Positions 31,678 to 44,160 of a stretch of 64,000 bases of DNA are shown here, one piece after another. A program made the translations under genes and the position numbers. Positions within the stretch are counted from its first letter, which is position 1; every line of letters begins with the position of its first letter. The DNA is taken from contig NZ_JAHXZS010000001.1 of assembly GCF_019740335.1 (NCBI RefSeq), positions 930,001 to 994,000 on the forward strand. Direction: 5' to 3'. The notes under the pieces were generated by a model that was given only the letters and a program-made list of their open reading frames with translations, had not been told where the DNA came from and made no database searches. The DNA comes from Alteraquisediminimonas sediminicola (lineage in GTDB: Bacteria; Pseudomonadota; Alphaproteobacteria; Sphingomonadales; Sphingomonadaceae).

Positions 31678-33249
31678 CTAGCCGGCCTTGGCGCTGATCG
31701 CTTTTTGCCGCCGCCGTTGGACGGACGACCCCAGCCCCAGACTCTCGCGATATTTGGCGACAGTGCGCCGCGCAAGATCAAAGCCCTTGGCATGCAGCAG
31801 GTCCACCAAACTGTCATCCGACAAGATCGCTTTGGCATCCTCGGCGGCGATCAACGCCCGGATATGGCTCTTGACCGTCTCCGCCGACACCGCCTCGCCA
31901 CCATCGGCGGATGCAATGCCGCTGGTGAAGAAATATTTCAGCTCGAAAATACCATGGGCGCAGGACAGATATTTGTTCGACGTCACTCGGCTGATGGTGG
32001 ATTCATGCATCTCCACCGCTTCTGCCACCGTCCGCAAGGTCATTGGGCGCAATTGCTCCACCCCGTTGAGGAAGAACCCCTCTTGCTGCTTCACAATCTC
32101 GGTCGCGACCTTGACGATCGTCCGCGCCCGCTGATCGAGCGCCTTGATCAGCCAATTGGCGTTAGTCAGGCAATCGGACAGCCACGCCTTGGATGTCTTG
32201 TCCTGCGCATCCCGGCTCAGTTCCGCATAATAGCTACGGTTGACCAGCACGCGCGGCAAGCTGGCGCTGTTCAACTCAATCGCCCAGCCCTGCTTGGTCT
32301 TGGCCACGAAAATATCGGGCGTAATTGCCTCGGTCCGTTCCGCCGAAAATCGCAATCCCGGCTTGGGATCATAGCCGCGCAATTCGCGCACCATATCGCC
32401 AAGATCCTCATCATCGACACCGCAAATGCGCTTGAGCTGGCTAAGCTTACCCTCTGCCAGCAGGTCGAGATTTTCGATCAACCGCGCCATCGCCGGGTCA
32501 TAACGATCCGCCTCGCGCGCCTGAATCGCAATGCACTCGGCCAAGGAACGCGCCCCGACGCCCGCCGGATCAAACCCCTGCACCGCCGCCAAAGCCTGCT
32601 CAACCAGCACCCCCGGCACATCCAACCGCTGCGACATCTCCAACACCGATCCGGTAAAATATCCGACCTCGTCGATCTGATCGATCAACCCGCGCGCCAC
32701 GGACAACACCGGTTCATCCAGACTTTGCCCTGCCTGCATCAGCAAATGATCATGCAATGACAGGCTGGCACCTGCAAAGCTGTCGAAATCGACGCCGTCA
32801 TCACCGCCCCCAACACCGGAGACTCCGCCCTCCATCGACAGGCCGCCATCCTGACCGCGCCCCATGTCGGCATTGCTGTCATGCATGAAGGTTTCGCTGT
32901 CAAAATCGACATCCAGCGGCGCATCCCCCGCCTCGGCACCCTGTTCCAGCAGCCGGTCCGCGCTTTGCGGCTCGGCAGGTGCAAGATCGCCGTCAATCCC
33001 CTCATGGCCCTCAAAGCCATCGCGGGCCGCCGCCTCGCCTAAATCGCCGCTATCCGTATCTCTCGCATCCGCAGTTGGCGCTTGCTCATCCCGCGCCATT
33101 TCGAGCAACGGATTCTTGTCCAGCTCCTCAGCAATGAAACTCTCGATTTCAAGATTGGACAAGGCCAACAAGCGGATGGCCTGCTGCAATTGCGGCGTCA
33201 TTACCAGCGACTGGCTTTGCCGCAGGTCGAGGCGAGGCCCCATTTTCAT
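31678..33249 (-). CDS. rpoN: RNA polymerase sigma-54 factor
   Basis: A 523-residue sigma-54, which needs bEBP activators and controls nitrogen, motility and other genes. Region I (residues 1-50) is Gln/Leu-rich with RQSQSLVMTPQLQQAI and ELDKNPLLE; region II (about 55-150) is acidic; the core-binding and helix-turn-helix regions follow; the RpoN box A-R-R-T-V-A-K-Y-R is near the C-terminus. It starts 2 bp after lptB, a common alphaproteobacterial linkage. Confidence 0.96.
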   Translation of the reverse strand: MKMGPRLDLRQSQSLVMTPQLQQAIRLLALSNLEIESFIAEELDKNPLLEMARDEQAPTADARDTDSGDLGEAAARDGFEGHEGIDGDLAPAEPQSADRLLEQGAEAGDAPLDVDFDSETFMHDSNADMGRGQDGGLSMEGGVSGVGGGDDGVDFDSFAGASLSLHDHLLMQAGQSLDEPVLSVARGLIDQIDEVGYFTGSVLEMSQRLDVPGVLVEQALAAVQGFDPAGVGARSLAECIAIQAREADRYDPAMARLIENLDLLAEGKLSQLKRICGVDDEDLGDMVRELRGYDPKPGLRFSAERTEAITPDIFVAKTKQGWAIELNSASLPRVLVNRSYYAELSRDAQDKTSKAWLSDCLTNANWLIKALDQRARTIVKVATEIVKQQEGFFLNGVEQLRPMTLRTVAEAVEMHESTISRVTSNKYLSCAHGIFELKYFFTSGIASADGGEAVSAETVKSHIRALIAAEDAKAILSDDSLVDLLHAKGFDLARRTVAKYRESLGLGSSVQRRRQKAISAKAG

Positions 33250-33251
33250 GG

Positions 33252-34034
33252 TCAGAGACTGAAACCCTCGCCCAGATAAAGACGACGCACATCTTCATTG
33301 GCGACCAGATCTTCCGGGCTACCCGCGAACAAGACGGTGCCGCCGTAAATGATGCAGGCGCGATCAACAATATCAAGGGTTTCACGCACATTATGATCGG
33401 TGATCAGTACGCCGATCCCCCGTTTTTTGAGCGCCTTGATCAGTTCGCGAATGTCCGCGATCGACAAGGGATCGATCCCTGCAAACGGCTCATCGAGCAA
33501 CATGATCGACGGATCGGCGGCCAAGGCGCGGGCGATTTCGCACCGACGCCGCTCCCCACCCGACAGCGCCATGGCCGGCGCATCGCGCAACCGCTCCAGA
33601 TGGAAATCCGCCAGCAAATGATCCAGCCGCTCCCCGCGCAGTACCGGGTCCGGCTCTGCCGTTTCCAGCACGGCCTCGATATTCTGGCTGACCGTCAGCC
33701 CGCGAAAAATCGACGTTTCCTGCGGCAGATACCCAAGGCCAAGGATTGCACGGCGATACATTGGCAGATCGGTAATATCCTGCCCATCCAGCCAGATCCG
33801 ACCGGCATCCGGCTTGACCAATCCCATGACCGAATAAAAGCACGTGGTCTTGCCCGCGCCATTTGGCCCCAGCAAGCCCACCACTTCGCCCGGCGCGACC
33901 GACAGCGACACATCCGACAACACCCGGCGCTTGTCATAGGACTTCGCGATATTCTCAACCGACAGGCCGCTGACCCCGGCAAATGATGCCGAAGAATCCT
34001 GCGGGTCGATGTCAAGCGTCATGCTATCGGTCAT
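33252..34034 (-). CDS. lptB: LPS export ABC transporter ATP-binding protein LptB
   Basis: A 260-residue ATPase powering LPS extraction by LptFG. It has Walker A GPNGAGKTT, signature LSGGERRRCEIARAL, Walker B IMLLDEPFAGIDP and the switch histidine in LITDHNVRETL. The ATG at 34034 has AGGA 10 nt upstream; a TTG two codons earlier is possible. lptA and lptC, often just upstream in relatives, are absent here: a 221-bp gap and an SH3-domain gene come first. rpoN follows after 2 bp. Confidence 0.94.
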   Translation of the reverse strand: MTDSMTLDIDPQDSSASFAGVSGLSVENIAKSYDKRRVLSDVSLSVAPGEVVGLLGPNGAGKTTCFYSVMGLVKPDAGRIWLDGQDITDLPMYRRAILGLGYLPQETSIFRGLTVSQNIEAVLETAEPDPVLRGERLDHLLADFHLERLRDAPAMALSGGERRRCEIARALAADPSIMLLDEPFAGIDPLSIADIRELIKALKKRGIGVLITDHNVRETLDIVDRACIIYGGTVLFAGSPEDLVANEDVRRLYLGEGFSL

Positions 34035-34160
34035 AAACAAGGATTCCTGTTGCGATTCCGTCGCCCGGATAGGTTAAAAACTGTTGCAGCACCATAGCTT
34101 GGCGCACTTCATGCATCCAGTATGATGAACATCGGGTTATTAGACCCGAGGTCCAGCCCC

Positions 34161-34190
34161 TGTCACTATGAGATTTGTCACGATGAGATT
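34161..34190. repeat. Tandem 15-bp repeat in the lptB upstream region
   Basis: TGTCACTATGAGATT is followed at once by TGTCACGATGAGATT, a two-unit direct repeat with one mismatch. It lies about 130 bp upstream of the lptB start. A short palindrome CGGGT-TATTAG-ACCCG lies nearby at about 34133-34148. Two direct sites of this size could be an operator, but no known regulator motif is recognised. Confidence 0.55.
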
Positions 34191-34261
34191 CCGCGCCCGG
34201 ATCGAATGTGGCGCATCATCAGATTGAACATGGAGATATAATATTAAATCGATACGCGCGC

Positions 34262-34768
34262 TCAATCAATCGCCTCACCCGGCGTGATCCCCCAAAGGGA
34301 CGCGATCTCGACATAGCCGATTTTGCCCAACACATCGAATTCACAATAAGACGACTGGCATTTGGTCACCCGGCCAATCACGCCCGGCGCCGCCCGCCAC
34401 AAAATCTTTGCCGATGGATTGGGGGCTTCGCGCATCGCGACAACACCGCCGCGCACCATTGCCGTGCGCTTTTCGCTCAACAAATTGGATTGGATCCAAC
34501 CCTTTGCGCCATCCGGGTCTTCGACCTTGCGCCAATTCGGATAAATCTCCAGCACCCTGACCGGCAGATCGCGACGCTGATACAGCCATGTGGCGGGAAA
34601 ACTGCGCCCCGGCCCCGTGCGCATCCGCGCCTGACCGGCTGCAATCGACACCCAATAAGGAGGGTTACGCACCTCGGCCAGGCTAGGTTGCGGCATGGCA
34701 AATACCACCACCGCCAACAGCAGCGACAGATAATATCCCAAGCGCTTGATCCCGAACATCTTGTACAT
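34262..34768 (-). CDS. Exported bacterial SH3-domain protein
   Basis: A 168-residue protein with a signal sequence (hydrophobic residues about 12-28, ending near P-S-L-A) and two SH3-like domains: the first has GQARMRTGPGRSFPATWLY and WRKVEDPDGAKGWI, the second RGGVVAMREAPNPSAKILWR and GYVEIASLWGI. Such periplasmic SH3 proteins (SH3_4/DUF1058) often bind peptidoglycan. The start at 34768 (M-Y-K-M-F-G) is the best of several in-frame Mets. It lies upstream of lptB on the same strand after 221 bp. Confidence 0.82.
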   Translation of the reverse strand: MYKMFGIKRLGYYLSLLLAVVVFAMPQPSLAEVRNPPYWVSIAAGQARMRTGPGRSFPATWLYQRRDLPVRVLEIYPNWRKVEDPDGAKGWIQSNLLSEKRTAMVRGGVVAMREAPNPSAKILWRAAPGVIGRVTKCQSSYCEFDVLGKIGYVEIASLWGITPGEAID

Positions 34769-34967
34769 GGCCGCTTGACGCTGCCCCCTTTGATCTGATC
34801 GCCGTTCGACCGGCGCATCTGCCCACCGCAGTCTCAAAGCAAAGCCTTAAACACAGACGGCAGAAGCTATCAACCTTGTCAGTAAGCGTCGAGATCAAAG
34901 TGGTGCAGATTGCCACCTGCACCCACCCCCTTGACGGGCGCGGGCCGAACGATCAATCGTCTGCCCC

Positions 34968-35966
34968 ATGATATGCGCTGATCGACCCGCCCGACCCAAA
35001 GTCATTGTCACGCGCCAGTTGCTCCCGGAAACGGAGCGGCGGCTGGTCGAGCTGTTCGACACCATCCTCAATCCCAATGACAAGCCGTTCACCCGCCAAC
35101 AATTGCGCGATGCAATGCAGCACGCGGATGTGCTGGTGCCGACCCTTACCGATGACATTGATGCCGAATTGATCGCTGCGCCCGGCAATCGGGTGAAGCT
35201 GATCGCCAATTTCGGGGTAGGCATCGATCATATCGACCTCCACGCCGCCCGAGAACACAAGGTAATCGTCACCAACACCCCCGGCGCGTATTCCGAGGAC
35301 ACGGCGGAAATGGCGATGGCGCTGATCCTCTGCGTCCCGCGTCGCATTGCCGAAGCCAGTCGCGTCGTGCATTCCGGCAATTGGCGTGGCTGGGCGCCGA
35401 CCGGCATGCTCGGCCACCGCATTCAGGGCAAGACATTGGGCATCATCGGCATGGGCCGGATCGGCCAGACCATCGCGCGTCAGGCCCGCGCCTTTGATCT
35501 GAATGTCCTCTATCACAACCGCCACCGCCTGCCCGAGGCGGTCGAAAAAACACTCGGCGCGCGCTATGTCGCCGATCTTGATGAAATGCTGGCCGATAGC
35601 GACATCGTCACGGTCAACTGCCCGCACACCCCCGCCACCCATCATTTGCTGACCGCCGAACGGCTTCGCCTGATTGGCCGCGACGGCTATCTCATCAACA
35701 CCGCGCGCGGCGAAATCGTCGATGAGGCCGCCTTGATCGAGGTATTGGAAATGGGCCAGCTTGCCGGGGCCGGGCTTGATGTGTTCGAACATGAACCCGC
35801 CGTCAATCCGCGCCTGTTGGCCTGCGACAATGTCGTGTTGTTGCCGCATATCGGCTCCGCCACGTTCGAGGGCCGGGCGGCAAGCGGCGCCCGCGTCATC
35901 GCCAATATCCAAAGCTGGAAAGACGGCCACCGCCCGCCCGATCAGGTGCTGGAAGGCTGGAACTGA
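34968..35966 (+). CDS. D-2-hydroxyacid dehydrogenase (glyoxylate/hydroxypyruvate reductase-like)
   Basis: A 332-residue NAD(P)-dependent oxidoreductase. The Rossmann motif is G-I-I-G-M-G-R-I-G-Q. Catalytic residues are Arg in NTARGEIVDE, Glu in FEHEP and His in LPHIGSATFEGR. It most resembles D-glycerate dehydrogenases/glyoxylate reductases, but the exact substrate is not settled by sequence. It stands alone, 121 bp before amt. Confidence 0.9.
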   Translation: MICADRPARPKVIVTRQLLPETERRLVELFDTILNPNDKPFTRQQLRDAMQHADVLVPTLTDDIDAELIAAPGNRVKLIANFGVGIDHIDLHAAREHKVIVTNTPGAYSEDTAEMAMALILCVPRRIAEASRVVHSGNWRGWAPTGMLGHRIQGKTLGIIGMGRIGQTIARQARAFDLNVLYHNRHRLPEAVEKTLGARYVADLDEMLADSDIVTVNCPHTPATHHLLTAERLRLIGRDGYLINTARGEIVDEAALIEVLEMGQLAGAGLDVFEHEPAVNPRLLACDNVVLLPHIGSATFEGRAASGARVIANIQSWKDGHRPPDQVLEGWN

Positions 35967-36087
35967 TCCACCTGATATAAAGGCGAAGTCGTCCCCTTAA
36001 ACAACCGATTGCCATCCCCCCGGCTTTGCCAGTAAAGGCGGCCAACCGACCAGTTCAGGAATCCGGCGGGCGAGGGGAGCAACATCG

Positions 36088-37395
36088 ATGGTCAAATCTT
36101 TACGGAATATCGCCGGGCTGTTGCCCATCACCCTGCCGGCAATTGCGCAGGCGCAGGCGAGCACCCCCCTGCCTTCCCCGGTCAATAGCGGCGACACCGC
36201 ATGGCTGCTGACCGCTAGCGCCTTGGTGCTGTTCATGACGCTGCCCGGCCTTGCGCTCTTTTACGGCGGCCTGGTGCGCGCGCGCAATTTCCTGTCGATC
36301 ATCGTCCAGTGCTTCGCCATTTGCTGCGCGGCTTCGCTGATCTGGGCGGTGTGCGGCTACAGCCTCGCCTTTGCCGATGGGTCGCCCTTTATCGGCGGTC
36401 TTTCCAACGCTTTCCTCGCGAATTTGACAGAAATACGGGCCGGGACAACCGTTCCCGAAACCGTTTACGTGCTGTTCCAGATGACCTTCGCGATCATCAC
36501 CCCGGCGCTGTTCATCGGCGCGTTCGTCGAACGCGTGCGCTTTGGCTGGGTCATGGCCTTTTCCACATTGTGGATGCTGCTCGTGTACATCCCCGTGTGC
36601 AAATGGGTCTGGGGCGGCGGTTGGCTCGCCAATCTCGGCGCGCTCGATTTTGCGGGCGGCATCGTCGTGCATACCACCGCAGGCGTTTCGGCGCTGGTCA
36701 CGGCCCTGCTGATCGGCCCGCGCCACGGCTTCAAACATAATCACATCATCCCGCCGCATAGCCCGGCCCTGACGATGGTCGGTGCGGGCATGCTGTGGTT
36801 CGGCTGGTTCGGCTTTAACGGCGGCTCGGCCCTGAGTGCGAGCGACAGCGCCGCCACCGCGATCCTCAACACCCATCTCGCCGCCAGCATGGCCGCGCTC
36901 ATCTGGATCGCGATTGAACGCGTGAAAATCGGCAAGGCGACCAGCATCGGCATCGTCACCGGCGCAGTGGCGGGCCTTGCGACGATTACGCCTGCGGCAG
37001 GCTATGTCGGCCCAATGGGCGCCATCGCCTTGGGCGCGATTGGCAGCGTGTTGTGCTTTTACTGCGTGCAACTGGTCAAACACCGCTTCCGCGTCGACGA
37101 TTCGCTCGACGTCTTTGCGGTCCACGGTGTCGGCGGCATGCTGGGTTCGCTCCTGCTCGCGGTCTTCGCCTTCCCGGCCTTTGGCGGTCCGGGTTTTGAA
37201 GGACAGGTCACGATGGGGTCGCAATTCATCGCGCAGTTCATTGCTGTCGCTATCGTCGCGCTTTGGTCGGCGGTCATGAGCGCCGCCATCGCATGGGTCG
37301 TGTCGTTGTTCATCGACATGCGGGTGGATCAAGAGGCCGAATATGACGGCCTCGATCTCCACAGCCACGGCGAACGGGCGTATGATTTCGATTAA
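36088..37395 (+). CDS. amt: Ammonium transporter (Amt/MEP/Rh)
   Basis: A 435-residue membrane protein: a signal-like N-terminus (residues 1-23, ending A-Q-A), then eleven hydrophobic segments. The twin channel histidines are in GGIVVHTTAGVSALV and FAVHGVGGMLGSLL. Amt proteins pass NH4+/NH3 and are normally blocked by the PII protein GlnK. glnK, often the upstream partner, is not next to this gene. No clear sigma-54 promoter (GG-N10-GC) was found upstream. Confidence 0.95.
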   Translation: MVKSLRNIAGLLPITLPAIAQAQASTPLPSPVNSGDTAWLLTASALVLFMTLPGLALFYGGLVRARNFLSIIVQCFAICCAASLIWAVCGYSLAFADGSPFIGGLSNAFLANLTEIRAGTTVPETVYVLFQMTFAIITPALFIGAFVERVRFGWVMAFSTLWMLLVYIPVCKWVWGGGWLANLGALDFAGGIVVHTTAGVSALVTALLIGPRHGFKHNHIIPPHSPALTMVGAGMLWFGWFGFNGGSALSASDSAATAILNTHLAASMAALIWIAIERVKIGKATSIGIVTGAVAGLATITPAAGYVGPMGAIALGAIGSVLCFYCVQLVKHRFRVDDSLDVFAVHGVGGMLGSLLLAVFAFPAFGGPGFEGQVTMGSQFIAQFIAVAIVALWSAVMSAAIAWVVSLFIDMRVDQEAEYDGLDLHSHGERAYDFD

Positions 37396-37405
37396 GCGTT
37401 TTTGA

Positions 37406-37442
37406 TATACGCCCTCAGGCGCTTGGCGCTTGAGGGCGTATA
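37406..37442. terminator. Bidirectional terminator between amt and the TraB-like gene
   Basis: A 17-bp stem (arms 37406-37422 and 37426-37442, one G-T mismatch) closes a 3-nt loop between the converging amt and TraB/GumN genes. T-rich and A-rich runs flank it (TTTTTGAT left). It shares the 11-mer GGCGCTTGAGG with the end of the intergenic repeats at 22347-22694. Confidence 0.8.
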
Positions 37443-37446
37443 CAAA

Positions 37447-38421
37447 TCACTGCACCCGCTTGGTCGCCAACCCGCGCTGCTGCAACATCGCCTGTACCGA
37501 TTGCGGCCCGGCCAAATGCCCGGCCCCCACGGCGACCATCACAGTCCCCGGCTTATCCATCCTTTTGGCCAGCCAGTCCGCCCAACGCGCATTGCGCTTG
37601 TTGAGCAGCACCGTCCGCAATTCCGCCGTCAGATTCGCCTCTTCGTCGAAACTGGCCATGATGGCGCGTTCATCGCCCCGCGCCCATGCCGCCAGCATCG
37701 CATCGAACTCGCCGCGCAATTCCGTCGGATCTTCCAGCATCGACGCGAGAAACATCCGCTGGCTATCCTCGCTCAGCCCGTCGAAATAGCCCAATTGCTC
37801 GATCGGCGTTTCCAGCCCGGCAATCGGCTTGCCCGCTTGCTGGAACCGCATCGCCAACGCATCCTCCACCCCGCTACCCGACACCAGACCAAGCTGGGCA
37901 AATTGCACGCCCACCAATGTAAAGCCCGCGGCCCAGCTTTCCAGCCGATCAAACAACGCTTCGGGCAGTTTGCTCTGGCCGATCATGCTGACCAGCATCT
38001 GTTGCTTATCGACAGGCACGCGCGCACGGATCGGCGGCAGGCCGTCGCTCACCCCCAATTGCAGCATCGCCACCCCGGCACTGCCGTCCTTCATCTTGTC
38101 GGGTGCAATTTCCAGCACGAGTTCCTGCGACTCCGCCATCGCCTGATCCAGCACCCGACTGCGCCATTTGGTATGTTCCGGCAGGACATGGACCGTGCCG
38201 AACAGCCAGATTTTCGTATCCTGATCGGACAATAGCCACAAACCCGGCCTTGCGCGTTCCAGCCGCATCAAAACATTGCCATTCGACCGCAATGTCGGCT
38301 TGGCCCGCGCCGGGACTTGCGACTTGGTCGCCACGCCATTCGCGACATTATCGGCGAATACGACAGCACTCGCCGGAACAATGGCCAGCAACGCGACGCT
38401 CAACAGGGTTTTCCATTTCAT
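37447..38421 (-). CDS. TraB/GumN family exported protein
   Basis: A 324-residue protein with signal peptide M-K-W-K-T-L-L-S-V-A-L-L-A-I-V. The start at 38421 was chosen because 33 more codons upstream look non-coding. Conserved TraB/GumN elements are IWLFGTVHVLPE near residue 75 and VMVAVGAGHLAGPQSVQAML at the C-terminus with the G-x-H-x-x-G motif. Family members are proposed metalloproteases or pheromone-processing factors; the role in Gram-negative bacteria is unknown. Confidence 0.88.
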   Translation of the reverse strand: MKWKTLLSVALLAIVPASAVVFADNVANGVATKSQVPARAKPTLRSNGNVLMRLERARPGLWLLSDQDTKIWLFGTVHVLPEHTKWRSRVLDQAMAESQELVLEIAPDKMKDGSAGVAMLQLGVSDGLPPIRARVPVDKQQMLVSMIGQSKLPEALFDRLESWAAGFTLVGVQFAQLGLVSGSGVEDALAMRFQQAGKPIAGLETPIEQLGYFDGLSEDSQRMFLASMLEDPTELRGEFDAMLAAWARGDERAIMASFDEEANLTAELRTVLLNKRNARWADWLAKRMDKPGTVMVAVGAGHLAGPQSVQAMLQQRGLATKRVQ

Positions 38422-38549
38422 GCGCCCATGCTTACGGCGCAAAGCACTGCCGCCGCAATGGCCATTTGCACCCGATGCCGACTTGACCCTGCGCACCCCA
38501 TCCGCCAAAGGCAATGCCAAATAATTTCCGTCATTGCGAAGGGTTCATC

Positions 38550-39428
38550 GTGGACACCGGTACGCCGCTCAGTTTCCAAAATCTGATCCTCACCCTCCAT
38601 GATTATTGGAGCAAACAGGGCTGCGTCATCCTGCAGCCCTATGACATGGAAATGGGCGCAGGCACGTTCCACCCGGCGACCACGTTGCGCGCGCTTGGCC
38701 CCGGCCATTGGAACGCCGCTTATGTGCAGCCGAGCCGCCGCCCGACCGATGGCCGCTATGGCGAAAATCCGAACCGGCTCGGCCATTATTACCAATATCA
38801 GGTGATCCTGAAGCCCTCCCCCGGCGATATCCAGCAACTCTATCTCGGCTCGCTGAAAGCCATCGGCATCGATCCGATGCTGCATGACATTCGCTTTGTC
38901 GAAGACGATTGGGAAAGCCCGACGCTCGGTGCATGGGGACTTGGCTGGGAAGTCTGGTGTGATGGCATGGAAGTGACTCAGTTCACCTATTTCCAACAGG
39001 TCGGCGGCTTTGATTGCAAGCCGGTCGCGGGCGAAATCACTTATGGGTTGGAACGCCTCGCCATGTATATCCAAGGCGTGGACAATGTGTACGACCTCGC
39101 GTTCAACGATCATGGCGTAAGCTATGGCGACGTCTTCCTCGAAAATGAGCGTCAGTTCAGCGCCTATCATTTCGAGGCCGCGAACACCGACACCTTGTTC
39201 AAGGCATTCAACATGGCCGCCGAAGAATGCAAGGCGCTGCTCGATCGCGACAAGCCCCTGCCGCTGCCTGCCTATGATCAGGCGATCAAGGCAAGCCATA
39301 TCTTCAACACGCTGCAAGCACGTGGCGTCATCTCGGTCGCGGAACGTCAGGCCTATATTGGCCGCGTGCGCGAATTGACCAAGGGCGCCTGTGCCGCATG
39401 GATGGCGCATAACGGGTGGGAGGCCTGA
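38550..39428 (+). CDS. glyQ: Glycine-tRNA ligase alpha subunit
   Basis: A 292-residue catalytic subunit of the alpha2-beta2 glycyl-tRNA synthetase. [44 protein letters not shown] and [19 protein letters not shown] are near-identical to the E. coli protein. The GTG at 38550 with GAAGG upstream aligns best with relatives; an in-frame ATG lies at 38514. glyS follows after 2 bp. Confidence 0.95.
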   Translation: MDTGTPLSFQNLILTLHDYWSKQGCVILQPYDMEMGAGTFHPATTLRALGPGHWNAAYVQPSRRPTDGRYGENPNRLGHYYQYQVILKPSPGDIQQLYLGSLKAIGIDPMLHDIRFVEDDWESPTLGAWGLGWEVWCDGMEVTQFTYFQQVGGFDCKPVAGEITYGLERLAMYIQGVDNVYDLAFNDHGVSYGDVFLENERQFSAYHFEAANTDTLFKAFNMAAEECKALLDRDKPLPLPAYDQAIKASHIFNTLQARGVISVAERQAYIGRVRELTKGACAAWMAHNGWEA

Positions 39429-39430
39429 TC

Positions 39431-41458
39431 ATGACCGACTTCCTGCTTGAACTTCTCTCGGAAGAAATCCCCGCCCGGATGCAGGCCAAGGCCGCAGCCG
39501 ATCTCGCGCGACTGTTCGCCGATGAAATCGCCAAATCGGGGCTGAAGGCCGCGAGCATCGAAAGCTATGCGACCCCGCGCCGCCTCGCGCTCATCGCCCG
39601 CAACCTGCCGCTTGAAACCGAGGCTGTGCGCGAAGAACGCAAAGGCCCGCGCGCCGATGCCCCGGAACAGGCACTGGCCGGTTTCCTGCGCTCCACCGGC
39701 CTCACCCGCGACCAATTGGAGACACGCGACGACGGCAAGGGCAATCTCGTGCTATTCGCCGTGTTCGACAAGCCGGGCCGCAAGACGGCGGATGTGCTGG
39801 CCGAGGCCGTACCCGCCATCATCCGCGCCTTCCCATGGCCCAAATCGATGCGCTGGGGCGGGCCGAGTGCCTCGACCGAATCCCTGCGCTGGGTCCGCCC
39901 GTTGCAGGGCATCATCGCTTTGTTGGGGGATGATCTCGTCCCGCTGGAAATCGACGGCATCCAATCCGGCTACACGACCGTCGGCCATCGCTTCCATTCT
40001 TCCGGCACGGTCACCATCGGCAATGCGGCGGATTATGCGATGAAGCTGCGCGCCGATCATGTCATTCTCGATCCGAAAGAACGCCAGCACATCATCCGCG
40101 ACGGCGCAGCCAAGGCTGCCGCTGCGGCGGGGCTTGTGCTGGTCGAGGACGAAGGTCTGGTTGCTGAAAATGCCGGGCTGACCGAATGGCCGGTGCCGAT
40201 GCTCGGTCGCTTTGATGAGAGCTTCTTGCAGGTGCCGGAAGAAGTGATCCAGCTCACCGCCCGCATCAACCAGAAATATTTCATCTGCCGCGATACGGCG
40301 GGCAAGCTGGCGAACGCCTTTGTCTGCACCGCCAATATCAACGCATTGGATGGTGGCGCGGCGATTGTCGCGGGCAATCAAAAGGTGCTGGCCGCCCGGC
40401 TGTCGGATGCGAAATTCTTCTACGAACAGGATCTGAAGATCGCGCTCGATGCACAGGCGAAAAAACTGGCCGACATCGTGTTCCATGACAAGCTCGGCAC
40501 CGTCGCCGACAAGGTGGACCGGGTCGCCAAGCTCGCCCGCTGGCTGGTCGAACAGGACATCGTCAAGGGTGCAAACCCCGATGACGCCGAACGCGCCGCG
40601 CGTCTGGCGAAGGCCGATCTCGTCACCGGCATGGTCGGCGAATTCCCCGAATTGCAGGGCGTGATGGGCGGCTATTATGCCGCCGCCCAAGGCGAAAAGC
40701 CGGAAGTCGCGAACGCCGTGCGCGATCATTACAAGCCGGTCGGCCAAGGCGATATTGTCCCAACCGACCCGATCACGGTCGCGGTATCGCTGGCGGATAA
40801 GCTCGACAGCCTCAATGAATTCTTCCGCATCGATGAAAAGCCGACCGGCTCGAAAGACCCGTTCGCGCTGCGTCGTTCGGCTCTTGGCGTGATCAGCCTG
40901 ATCGAAACCAATGGGCTTCGTTTCCCGTTGAACGACATCAACGCGGGGCAAAATGGCGTACTCGATTTCATGGTGGACCGCCTCAAGGTCCAGCAGAAAG
41001 AAGCGGGCGTCCGTCACGACCTGATCGACGCGGTCGCGGCCTTGGGCTTTGAAGACGATCTCGTCCGTCTGCTCGCCCGCGTCCATGCGTTGCAGGCATT
41101 CGTCGCGACCGATGATGGCACAAACCTGCTCGCCGGTTACAAGCGCGCGGCCAATATCCTGAAAAAGGAAGATGTGCCAAACGCCCCGGCTAGCCCGCCC
41201 GAACTCGATCCGGCGGATAGCGCCCTGCTCGATGCCCTGAATAGCGCCGAACCACAGGCGCGGATCGCGGTCGAGGCCGAACAATTCGAAGCCGCGATGA
41301 CCGCGCTCGCTTCCTTGCGCGCGCCGATCGACCATTTCTTCGATGCCGTTATGGTCAACGATCCGGATGCGGACAAACGCGCATTCCGTTTAAATTTACT
41401 GGTCCGCTTCCGCGACGCCGTGCATAATGTCGCCGATTTCAGCAAGATAGAGGGGTAA
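39431..41458 (+). CDS. glyS: Glycine-tRNA ligase beta subunit
   Basis: A 675-residue tRNA-binding subunit. The start M-T-D-F-L-L-E-L-L-S-E-E-I-P-A-R is the conserved N-terminus. Mid-protein blocks LTARINQKYFICRD and KADLVTGMVGEFPELQG are typical, as is the C-terminal DALR-like anticodon-binding region (FFDAVMVNDPDADKRAFRLNLL). It is co-transcribed with glyQ, and ppdK follows 5 bp later. Confidence 0.96.
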   Translation: MTDFLLELLSEEIPARMQAKAAADLARLFADEIAKSGLKAASIESYATPRRLALIARNLPLETEAVREERKGPRADAPEQALAGFLRSTGLTRDQLETRDDGKGNLVLFAVFDKPGRKTADVLAEAVPAIIRAFPWPKSMRWGGPSASTESLRWVRPLQGIIALLGDDLVPLEIDGIQSGYTTVGHRFHSSGTVTIGNAADYAMKLRADHVILDPKERQHIIRDGAAKAAAAAGLVLVEDEGLVAENAGLTEWPVPMLGRFDESFLQVPEEVIQLTARINQKYFICRDTAGKLANAFVCTANINALDGGAAIVAGNQKVLAARLSDAKFFYEQDLKIALDAQAKKLADIVFHDKLGTVADKVDRVAKLARWLVEQDIVKGANPDDAERAARLAKADLVTGMVGEFPELQGVMGGYYAAAQGEKPEVANAVRDHYKPVGQGDIVPTDPITVAVSLADKLDSLNEFFRIDEKPTGSKDPFALRRSALGVISLIETNGLRFPLNDINAGQNGVLDFMVDRLKVQQKEAGVRHDLIDAVAALGFEDDLVRLLARVHALQAFVATDDGTNLLAGYKRAANILKKEDVPNAPASPPELDPADSALLDALNSAEPQARIAVEAEQFEAAMTALASLRAPIDHFFDAVMVNDPDADKRAFRLNLLVRFRDAVHNVADFSKIEG

Positions 41459-41463
41459 AGCCA

Positions 41464-44142
<2,679 letters not shown>

Positions 44143-44160
44143 ATCGCTAGGGCCGTTCCC

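Noticed and set aside
36001-36087. A sigma-54 promoter before amt
   Set aside because: The GG and GC dinucleotides are not 10 bp apart with the expected surrounding consensus.
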